This document shows positions 43,220-53,233 of a stretch of DNA of 64,000 nt, one piece after another (positions within the stretch are counted from its first letter, which is position 1; each line of letters begins with the position of its first letter). The position numbers and the translations under genes were made by a program. Where the stretch lies: the NCBI GenBank assembly GCA_035578905.1, contig JAQJVL010000196.1, positions 1,370,170 through 1,434,169 of the forward strand. The letters run 5' to 3'. The DNA comes from Stictocephala bisonia (lineage: Eukaryota; Arthropoda; Insecta; Hemiptera; Membracidae). Under the pieces are notes generated by a model, which did no database searches, was not told where the DNA came from, and saw only the letters and a program-made list of their open reading frames with translations.

Positions 43220-44514
43220 GCCTACTGCTGTGGATGAAATGTAGGTTTTCTATCGTATTTACCCACTACTCTTTTCTAGCATTATCGAGAGAGTGCACCA
43301 AGGCAAGCTATGTCAGAGTTTTCGGTGTTCTTAACCTTGTATAGATCTTCTTGGAGTGCAAGACATCAACGCTGTTAGCAGAGAGTTATTTCCCTAAACC
43401 CTCACCCTAAGCTCTAATCAGATCCTTGGAATTTCAATAGCAGATATACAAAACAGAACCAATATCTTTATATTCTGCTGGCCCTTAGAAGGACCAATTT
43501 TCTTATTGGCAGCGGGCATAGCTGGGAGATCACAAAAGTGGTAGTTCATCAACCAAAAATACTGGTCGTTTAGCACCGCCCAGGGGACACTTAGTTAAGG
43601 ATTGCTGCGCACGTGACCTATATCATCTCCCAAACATTTAATTTGGTTTATAGCTTGTGTAGAGCATTTTATTTTGAAGTATCATACAAACTAATGTATG
43701 GTAAAACACAAAAAAAAACTGGTTTTATGATAGACTCCAGCTAACAATAGTTATCCTAATGATTTATTGTCTATGCATATATTTTACTCAACTTCAGAGT
43801 TGGTCAGTTTTCTTAACACACCATAAAATAATCACGAAAAGTTATTGTAACTACTTTATATCAACAGCACAATAACATATTTTCATCATATATATAAATA
43901 CTGTAATAATATAGTAATTAAATATAAATCTTACGTTAAATAATTTGAACTATATCTATAGCAGTTTGAATAATTTATCAAAGATTCCCCTCAATTACAA
44001 GGTAATAATGCATTGTTATAATTATTATTCCTTATTATTTTTAATTTAACCCTTCAATAATTATTTGATCAGAGTTGGTGGAACATAATTCTAATAAACG
44101 ACTACTTCGAATTGATATTGAATGTAGATGACTGAAAGTTCGAAAAGTATTTAACAAACTTTCAGAAACCACACAAACTTGATTTTAAAAGTTTTCTTCT
44201 CAAACATTTCAAGTTACGATATACATTAGGCCTTCTTAGTAATTTATATTGAAAACATTATCAATAAATAAATTATATTGATAGGAGACTTATACTTATT
44301 ATTTAAATACATATTCTAATTGCATTTTACCATATCTGTAAATATATAGTTTCTAGAAATCTAAATTTCTGAGTTTATTTTTTAAATTCGTGCTTTCATA
44401 AATATATAACATTTTATATCTTCTTCTACTAATTATTGCAGTATTTAATGGCTGCATACCATATTACAAACACCAATAAGAATGTTTTTTGTTAGCACCC
44501 GAAAAATGTATGTA
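43220..44514. other. Flank of the Jockey-like fragment and AT-rich DNA
   Basis: 43220-43620 is less AT-rich and may be the upstream part of the same decayed element (minus strand), but I could not place motifs. The rest is AT-rich and featureless. Confidence 0.4.
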
Positions 44515-44745
44515 TAAATATGGTTGGGTGGGTGGGTCAATTCCATGGTATGGACGGGTGGTTTGTTCAATACTATCGTACATGTATGGGTGGGTGTGAG
44601 GGTCAATATATACATAAGTGTATGGTTATGCGTGTTGACCTGAACTACCGATTGTAGATGGGTTGGTATATAGGGGACATTACACACACATGTATATGGG
44701 ACATTACCACCGTAGTGTACAGGTGGGTGGGAGGGTGTATGGATG
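44515..44745 (+). repeat. Short, diverged G-rich minisatellite
   Basis: About six irregular units such as GGTTGGGTGGGTGGGTCAAT and TACATGTATGGGTGGGTGTG. Related to the other arrays but too diverged for a fixed period. Confidence 0.75.
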
Positions 44746-45004
44746 TTTTTGGTTAAAATATGTACTATGTTTTATCCTTATTTTGTTGTAACAAACAAAA
44801 AAGTCCACCCTACTTTATTTCACCTACAACAAAGCCACTGTAATTTTATAAACTACTAAATCACGACTATAAACACTACTTAAGAACGACTGTTTACTTA
44901 AGAATAACTACTGTTATATTAGGAACGAGATTGTGTTATCTGTCAACAGTAAACACAAAAAACTGTTTAAAATAATTTTTAAACATTGACAAATTTAAAC
45001 GTAC

Positions 45005-45540
45005 GATTTATAAGAATAAGAAAGAATAAGAATATATTTATTTTCTCGAAATATATACATAAAATACATATAATTACATTCAAACATAAAAAGGTTTCTT
45101 CTTAATTCTCTGTTAACAAAATAAAACTTATACTACTAGAACAAAACCTTTCATAAATTACATATTTCAAGAAAATACTAGGACCTCCTAAGGCAATGCC
45201 TGTTTTAGAGGTTCCTTCTTTTCAAATAAATCTTAATATGCGCATGAGCAAATAATATTAATTTAAAATAAAAAATCCCAATTCTTCAAAATATAAACAC
45301 TAATATAAAAACGTAAATAGCTTGAACCTTAACTCTAAATTTAATGTTATCCTAACCCTAACAGTATAGCTATATAATACAATAATAGGAAACAAAATAA
45401 AAATGAAACAATTTATGACTAACCAAATATCAGGCTTGGTTAGACGGGGCGTTTTCCTCAATCCCAAGTATTCGCCGACAAACAAAGTCATGAGTTACAT
45501 CCCATCCCTTTCCGCCATCTTCCTGCCCTGCCCATAATTA
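45005..45540 (-). repeat. Probable 3' tail of a non-LTR retrotransposon
   Basis: On the minus strand the sequence runs to GAGAAAATAAATATATTCTT and then ATTCTTTCTTATTC, a simple-repeat 3' end like those of CR1/Jockey elements. It contains AAAACAGGCATTGCCTTAGG then AGGTCCTAG, a small hairpin typical of such tails. No coding part is recognised. Confidence 0.45.
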
Positions 45541-46140
45541 GTAGACACAGATTTATGTTATTACTAAAATTGTTTGTGTACGTAGCAAAATAGTTAAAAC
45601 AAGTAAAACTTTAAACATTGTATTTGTAACAAAGAGCTAAAATTTTGTAAACGTTAACATTTGGTTGCTTTATTTGTGCACAGTTCCAATCACACAAAGA
45701 TTCAATTAATTATTTTCTGGCAATGTAACACAATTACGAACTGTCAACAAATGGATTCTACTGAAAGCAATTAATTTGTTTTTGACTCACATATTAACTG
45801 TGACATTGGAACAATAGTGAGCAATTATTTAACTGTATTATATGATACGTGTGATATTTTGGATATATATTCAAAAGCTCATATAGTAACTGTATATTCG
45901 TATATTTGTTTCATTGAGGAGCCTTCAACTTGTTCCAAATAAAATGAAATCAACTAATTAATAGCAATTTGGTATATGTTTAACAATCGTAAAAATTAGT
46001 ACACATTTTTAATTTAACTGTATTGTTAATGTTTTAATTACAGTAAATATACAGTATCATATTTATTTAACATACTAAAGGTAAAGTATTTATAATTACT
46101 TTATAAAAATACTGTTTTACTAACTATCAACTTTATTAAT
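45541..46140. other. AT-rich DNA without genes
   Basis: No feature seen. Confidence 0.5.
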
Positions 46141-46141
46141 C

Positions 46142-46796
46142 TCGGCAACGGTGGCCTACTAGCTGTACCCGGCTACTTGGGAACAGTGTCGTGGAGGATG
46201 GAGGTGGATAGCACCGGTGGCCTAGTGCTGTACCCAGCTACTTGGGAACAGTGTTGTGGAGGACTGAGGCGGATAGCACTGGTGGCCTACTGCTGTACCC
46301 AGCTACTTGGGAACAGTGTCGTAGAGGACTGAGGCGGATAGCATCGGTGGCCTAGTGATGCCCCCAGTTATTAGGGAACAGTGTTGTGGAGGACTGAGGC
46401 GGATAGCACCGGTGGCCTAGTGCTCTACTCAGCTACTTGGGAACAGTGTCGTGGAAGACTGAGGTGGATAGCACCGGTGGCCTAGTGCTGTACCCAGCTA
46501 CTTGGGAACATTGTCGTAGAGGATGGTGGCGGATAGCATCGGTGGCCTAGTGCTGCCCCCAGTTATTAGGGAACAGTGTCGTGGAAGACTGAGGCGGATA
46601 GCACCGGTGGCCTAGTGCTCTACCCAGCTACTTGGGAACAGTGTCGTGGAAGACTGAGGTGGATAGCACCGGTGGCCTAGTGCTGTACTCAGCTACTTGG
46701 GAACATTGTCGTAGAGGATGGTGGCGGATAGCACCGATGGTCTAGTGCTGTACCCAGCTACTTAGGAACAGTGTCGTGGAGGACTGAGGCGGATAG
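46142..46796 (+). repeat. 65-bp tandem array made from a SINE head, about ten copies
   Basis: Units begin GCACCGGTGGCCTAGTGCTG and continue TACCCAGCTACTTGGGAACA, with starts at 46211, 46275, 46341, 46405, 46471, 46535, 46601, 46665 and 46731. The unit aligns with the 5' head of the dispersed SINE at 52873 (GCACTGGTGGCGCAGTGCTG, CAGCTACTTGAG). After the last unit the text (GTTCCTAGGCCTCTTAAT) continues as in the SINE (GTTCCTTGCTCGGTTCCCTTAAT). Alternating variants (GTCGTGGAAGACTGAGG; TCGTAGAGGATGGTGG) hint at higher-order copying. Confidence 0.93.
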
Positions 46797-47914
46797 GCTC
46801 TGTTCCTAGGCCTCTTAATATTTATCATATATCAAAATATATTGTTATGTTACTTGCTGCAGTTGTTTGTGTTGTAGATTAAAACAATCAGTGTCATAGC
46901 CAATTTTGAAAGGGGTCAGCTGATAACCACGGGAATTAATAATTATTTCGGAAGAATAGTTGGCCATAGTTTGTAACAATAATTCGCTCATCTAATCTCA
47001 TCAGATTCATTCTAAATCCAAATCAGCTCATTTATTAACCAGCGGTAAATAATAAAAGTTGGGTGTTAGAAAGTTTGTTTTTATTTATCTTTTTGATGTT
47101 TCCATATCAAGAATAATAGGTTTTTTAGATAGCGTTTACGAGTAAATAAATGTAAGAGTGCTCTATTAAAATTATTTTTGAAATTTCTCTTTAAATACTT
47201 CAAAAAAATTAATAGCAAGGACATATATCAATGTACATCTTTCCCCACAGCAATGTAATTCTACTCTCCGAGCAAGCCACGGCACGTTTACGTTCCGAGT
47301 TTATCAGAAAACACCTTTGTAGTTTCCACGACTTGGATTTACTGTGTGATATAAACTGCAGTGGCAGTCAAGCTTTGTTTCGCATGTTTGCCTCTATCTA
47401 AGATGCTTTGTTTTCCGTGCTGGAATTTTGGACAACTAACTGTTTAGTGCTGTTCTAAAACTATGTCTAACTGAGTGTAAAAGATATATTTTTCTATTGA
47501 AATTAGAAACATAAGTTTTATAACTAAATTTTTTCACTTAATGTAATGTCGAAGTAAAACAGTACAAAGTCAGTTTTCAATCAAATGAAATGTATATATT
47601 TCCACTATTGAGCAGTTAAGATTAAATTTATTTTATACAAGCTTTCAAGTGCTGACCTTCCAACTACCTCGAACTTATAACCTGTTTGTCTATTTCTATA
47701 AACAAGCTGTAAGTATTTTCTCTCAAAATTTTCTTCAGATTTTTTTTAAAGCTGGGTGAGTTATAAACCAGTAACATTTACACACAAAAGTCCATTATAG
47801 GTATATCCATTTTAGACCAAGTTCATAATTAAAATACACAATCATTGTTAATATTAATATCTAATTTTTCAATAAAATGTTGAGCCTGGCAAGTCCTTAC
47901 TCATTATTTGTTAA
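46797..47914. other. AT-rich DNA without genes
   Basis: No feature seen apart from a less AT-rich patch at about 47250-47460 without coding motifs. Confidence 0.45.
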
Positions 47915-48700
47915 GTATATAGGTGGGTGAGTACTAAGGGTTACTGTAAGAGAAACTTTTACTATTACAGAAGTCATTTCGGTATGGAGTATGGACGGGA
48001 GGATACGTCAAGAACACTATATCATTGTACGTGAATGGGTGGATGGGTCAAGAATATTGTATCAGTGTACGTGTATGGGAAAATGGGTCAAGAACACCGT
48101 ATCAGTGTACGTGTATGGGTGGATGGGTCAAGAACACTGTATCAGTGTACGTGTGTGGGATCAGTATACAGTGATCCCAGTGTATGGGTGTATAATTCAA
48201 GAAACCGTATCAGTGTACGTGTATGGGTGGATAGGCCAAGAACACTGTATCAGTGTACATGTATGGGTGGGTTGATTGGTCAAGAACAGTTTTCGGGTGT
48301 AAGTGTATGGTTGGGGGGATGAATCAAGACCACTGTAGAGTATATGGGTTGGTAGATGGGTCAAGACCACTATATGAGTGTACGTGTATGGGTTGGTGGA
48401 TGGGTCAAGAACACTATATGAGTATACGTGTATGAGTGAGTGGATGGGTCAAGAACACTGTACGAGTGTACGTGTATGCGTTGGTAAATAGGTCAAGAAC
48501 CACTATATGAGTGTACGTGTATGAGTGGGTGGATGGGTCAAGAAGACTTTGCGAGTATACGAGTATGGCTGAACGGATGAGTCTAAAACACTGTATGAAT
48601 GTAGGTGTGTGTACCACTGTACGTGCTTGGGTGGGTGGATGAGTCAATACTACTGTATGTGTCTGGGTCGGTGGGCGGGTCTACCACTATACGCGTGTAT
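47915..48700 (+). repeat. 40-bp G-rich minisatellite
   Basis: Unit TCAAGAACACTGTATCAGTG followed by TACGTGTATGGGTGGATGGG, about 19 copies, more diverged toward the right. It shares the TGTACGTGTATGGGTGG core with the arrays at 0.3, 40.6, 59.2 and 61.4 kb. Open frames in it are repeat artefacts. Confidence 0.93.
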
Positions 48701-49140
48701 ATACATATTCAATTTGAGGCTTGAGTTTAATTTGAGTATTAATACATAAGTATGTCAGAGTTAAAATACAGCAGTGTCTGCTAAAGGTACCTCTTCACGT
48801 CGGTGACGTCATCAGGTACTGTAATAAGGACAGCATTGATTTGATCACCGGGTAGGACATCCAAGGTGTGATTGTAGCTCAGAGGGATTGTACACTTGAA
48901 CAGAATCTTATATTGGAAACGTTAACCTATAGATAAAGGGATATAATAATATTCAATAAACTGTATTACACCTAGTAATGCACTAAAACTACAATTTAAT
49001 ATTTGATGATTGTGGTTTTGGGATTTAGATGGATAAAATATATCCATGACAGGCTGACCCATTTGCCACAACAAATTAGCCGGTTACCAAAACTAGGAAA
49101 GTTATTTTTCCAATGGCTGATAAACCACACATCCATTCTT
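48701..49140. other. Unassigned DNA between two arrays
   Basis: Moderate AT content, no motif recognised. Confidence 0.4.
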
Positions 49141-49144
49141 CATT

Positions 49145-49795
49145 TTAACGGACATTCACAATATGACCTTCACACACGAGTTGACGAAACCACAAACCCA
49201 ACCTTCACATATAAGTTGAAGAATCCACACGATCACCTTTCACGCACAAATTTACGAAATTACATACCATACCTTCACACGCAAATAGACGGAAACACTC
49301 AACCGCTATCCAAACATAATTTGAAAAAACAACAACATAACCTTCTTTGTACATACATTGACGCAACTACACAATCACCCTTCACACAAAATAACAAAAC
49401 CACTCACCTAGCCTTCACAAAAGTTGACGGATCCACAAACCCACCCTCCATTCACAATATTACTAAACTAGATACCCATCCTCCACACACAATATTACAA
49501 AACTACACACTCGCCCTTCACACCCACAATTACAAAACCACACACCTAGCCTTCACACAAGTTGACAAAACCACACAACTACCTTTCACGCACAAATTTA
49601 CAAAACCACACACTCAGGCTTCACACAAGTTGAAAAAATCACACACCCACACCCTTGATAACAAACTTTGGGAAACACTCAACCTCCACTCACACACAAT
49701 TTGACAAAACAATTCTTCTTCTCACACAAATTGACAAACAACACACCCGACCTTTCTTACACAAGTTAACAAAACCACATACTCAACTCACAAGA
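49145..49795 (+). repeat. ~35-bp degenerate minisatellite (C/A-rich)
   Basis: About 17 diverged units of the form CCTTCACACACAAGTTGACA then AAACCACACACC. The 233-codon open frame at 49003-49704 is a by-product: its product is an irregular Thr/His/Asn repeat with no fold-like pattern. Different in sequence from the G-rich family. Confidence 0.85.
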
Positions 49796-50811
49796 TTATA
49801 AATAACGAGGTTAAATAGTATGTTTTTATAATAATTTGTAAAATTAATAGGTAATTTTTTCCATCGTTTAAATATCACATATTATGAAAAACTAATTTAA
49901 TTGAACTTTTACATTGTTTTGAAACAAATTTATTGATTGAATTCTAAATAGTAAAGTATATTTGATGTGAAAAATGTCCTGATAATATACAACCTGTGGT
50001 AACTTTTTTATATTTATCTATTTAATTACGTTATAATATAAAATGCATGTTACCATTACGTTGAGTTGACACAAAATTACAAATATTAATAAAAACAAAA
50101 AACAACAATATTGCAGAACAATTTATTTATTTTTGGGTATTTAAACAAGAAACTAAAAAATATTGCTCTAAATGACAATATTATGGTTTACATGTCTGTT
50201 AAACTATATACGTATGTTCCTTTGCATCGTTTTTTCGAAATTCTTTTTGAAGTTCTCTTCTAGATCATATAATTTTCCATTTGTCCCATAAACAGAATAC
50301 CTCATTTTCTAGCAATAATTTAGCATTCATCCTTTCACCCATTAGCTCTAAAATGTACCAAATGTATAGTATAATGTGCTTTTCCTTAGCAAAATGTCGT
50401 CACCCTTTTCTTCCCCAACTCCATTATTGCTGATTCTACATTAAATACAAAGGTTTGTAATGACAACAACCACCCTATGGTCAATTAGCATAAACAAGAC
50501 GTTAACTATGGAGACGTCTGCTTTCCAACTGACAAAATACTGTATTTAAATTACTGCTACTTGAATTAAATATTATAGTTAATGATATCACACTTCCAAG
50601 ACAAGCCTTACAAAATGTGTCAAATGCCACCACGCCAGAGAGCAATATGCTAATACATAACTTAAATCTCATTACTTATTACTATTCAATATTTATCATT
50701 AAGACGCCTATCTTAGAAATATGGGCGGTTTAAAGCTGTTAATGAGTGTAATGAATTTAAATGAATGAGTGTAGTCATTGTAAATAAGGTCACCTGTTTC
50801 TTAAAAAGAGC
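49796..50811. other. AT-rich DNA without genes
   Basis: No feature seen. Confidence 0.5.
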
Positions 50812-51125
50812 CATTTTTAATAGCTCCATAGCAAAGGAAACTAATGGATCTACAGATTTACGTGGAATCCGAACCACGTAGAATTGGTCTGAAATTCAGT
50901 TAAATAACAACGTTGACACTCAAGTTATCTCACCTAATAAACATCCAGACAATAAATATCACTCAAAATGGACACGCCAGACTTCTCTAGAAGTGTCCAC
51001 ACTGATAGTAACCATTGAGTGGACGCCATATCAGTATTAGGAGGAACTATTATAGAACCTATCACCTTTAATATGCAGAGCACTTTTTGCCCAAGTAACT
51101 CAGTTTGAATACACCCATAGTGTCG
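50812..51125 (-). repeat. Local SINE-like repeat, copy in minus orientation
   Basis: Shares TACGTGGAATCCGAACCACG, CCAGACTTCTCTAGAAGTGT and CATTGAGTGGACGCCAT with the copies at 52.9 and 56.8 kb (reverse-complemented). It continues GAACCTATCACC and CAAGTAACTCAG, the diverged head. The 101-codon open frame over it is not a gene. Confidence 0.8.
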
Positions 51126-52057
51126 ATTTAGTAAAACAAGGAGTTTTGTCATAAATATTATTTTAGTAATGATATTAATGTTTTGGTCTAATGTTTTAGC
51201 AGCAATCGTATCAAATTTTCCACCAAACCTTTTTTGCAAAACTTGTAGTATTTTGTTACAATATACTACAAAGTACTAATAGTAAAAACTGTTAGATTTT
51301 AGGAATTCGTCATCATTATATCATGAAATGTCATTTGTAGTGGTTAGAAATTGAACTAACAGCATTAAAATTTAACTTCAGGGCTTTATGTAGAAAAAGA
51401 GTACTCATTATTACTATACAAGTGGAACAAGACTTCCTAACTACCTCGTGACAGTTTTCCGCATGTTGCAGAACTTTGGAGCACTCGCCTTAATTTGGTG
51501 AAGTTTTAGCAGCGCGTCCCATTAAAATCCTGGTAAGCTCCTTGTCCGAAAACAAAGTTTAATGAACTTGAACATTCTTGACGCTAAAATTTGGATTAAA
51601 CTTGTACCAGAAGAACAACAATATAAGTTACTCTTTCATATATATTACTTATCAACATTTATTTTAACAAATGCATAGACATGTTCGTATACATAATGAC
51701 CAATACGTTGTTTATCAAGCAATGTTTACTAACATAAAAATTTACAAATATATGTACAGGAACGTAGGCAGAATTAACAAAAGAGGGGGAGACGTAAAAT
51801 TTAACTTGAACACCAAACCTTTTTGAGTATGAAAATAAGTAATACATTCAAACCACATAATCTTATTTTTCTAATCCATTAATATCCATCTCAAAACAGT
51901 AAATTTCCTCACATTATGTCTCTTCACCACTGCATACAAGAAAACATGACAGTTTAACAATATCACTAATAAAATAAATTACTAATTATGCAATTAGCAT
52001 AAACAGAAGATAATTTATCGTATGGGTGTCTTTATTTATCGTATGGGTGTCTATTAC
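51126..52057. other. AT-rich DNA without genes
   Basis: A 21-bp duplication (TTTATCGTATGGGTGTCT) occurs at about 52015-52050. Nothing else recognised. Confidence 0.45.
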
Positions 52058-52506
52058 GTCTGAAAACACCCAAAACTTTCCTTATTAATCGAAATACAAA
52101 TTAGAAACTTTTCAAATCTTAATAGTAATTGGGCACCTACTTTTTGAACTCTTGTTTAGTCATAGAACACTAACGGGGGCGTCCTGTCGAGGTTAAAGAA
52201 GTTAAAATTAAATTGTATCACCAAATATTAATATTCAAAGTTCTCTATTTTATTAACTGGAGATTCCTTAGAGATGCGGTTTGTGGCATTCAATCCAGTT
52301 TACAACACCCTTTAATGTCATGTATCACAAGGTATAGGCTTCCATAAAGAATATTGACCACCCTCGACAGGACGTCCCCCGTTAGTGTTATATGACTAAA
52401 AAATTTTCATAAAAGTAGGTGCCCAATCCCTAACACAATTTTAAAATTTGTCGAATTTCTAATTTATATTTCGATGAATAAAGAATATATTTGGGTGTTC
52501 CCAGAC
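52058..52506. mobile_element. Foldback element/MITE with ~140-bp terminal inverted repeats
   Basis: 52058-52193 and 52361-52506 are inverted copies with moderate divergence. Both arms read GTCTG.(A)AACACCCAAA at the outside, then ATTGGGCACCTACTTTT, TTTAGTCATA.AACACTAACG and CGTCCTGTCGAGG at the inside. The central 167 bp are AT-rich and non-coding. No clear target duplication, so the class is undetermined. Confidence 0.88.
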
Positions 52507-52872
52507 AGTAGATTGTATATGTACCAGGACTTACTAAGAATTAAATCTGCATTACAGTTACGCCAAAACGGTATAGAGTATGAGTTTTCTTCATTTTTTT
52601 CATGTCAAATAAAATAATCACAAATCCTTTAAAAAAACAGAAATCACCCTTGAGAGTAGTATTGTCCTTTCTTGGCAGGATAAATAATTTCATAAACAAT
52701 TAATTCTGGTTATACCCTTTATGAATGAGAATTTGTAAGCAACGAATCAATATATATATATAAGTAAAACTTCCGTGTGTTTGTTTACACAAAAATGTAA
52801 AAGTAGTCATAAATGGAGTCACGTGAAAATTTTACACTTCATTTATATAGATTATGTTTCAATATACAATAG
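52507..52872. other. AT-rich DNA without genes
   Basis: No feature seen. Confidence 0.45.
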
Positions 52873-53215
52873 CTGTCGGCACTGGTGGCGCAGTGCTGTA
52901 ACTCAGCTACTTGAGAAAAAAGTGTTTGGGAGATTGTAGGAGATAGGTTCCTTGCTCGGTTCCCTTAATACCGACACGGCGTCCGCTCAATGGTTGCCAT
53001 CGGCGTGGACACTACTAGAGAAGTCTGGGGTGTCCATGTTGGATGGTAGTCAGGGTTCGGATGTTGTGTAGGGAAGAGAACTGAGTGTCAGACTTGTCAG
53101 TTAGCTGAAAATCAGACCAACGCTACGTGGTTCGGATTCCACGTAAAGCTGTAGGTCCTATAGTTGCCCTGGCTATTGGGCTATTAATAAATAGTCCTTC
53201 CTGAGCTAAGTCGAA
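52873..53215 (+). repeat. Local SINE-like repeat, plus-strand copy
   Basis: The head GCACTGGTGGCGCAGTGCTG contains an A-box-like TGGCGCAGTG. About 255 bp further on, GGTTCGGATTCC (about 53132-53143) resembles a B box but is too far away for an ordinary tRNA promoter. Shared body with the copies at 50.8 and 56.8 kb. It abuts the 5'-truncated retrotransposon that starts near 53234. Confidence 0.8.
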
Positions 53216-53233
53216 CTCAGATAGTAATAGTAG

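Noticed and set aside
50934..51239. 101-codon minus-strand frame
   Set aside because: Overlaps the SINE-like repeat copy; the frame is broken in the other copies.
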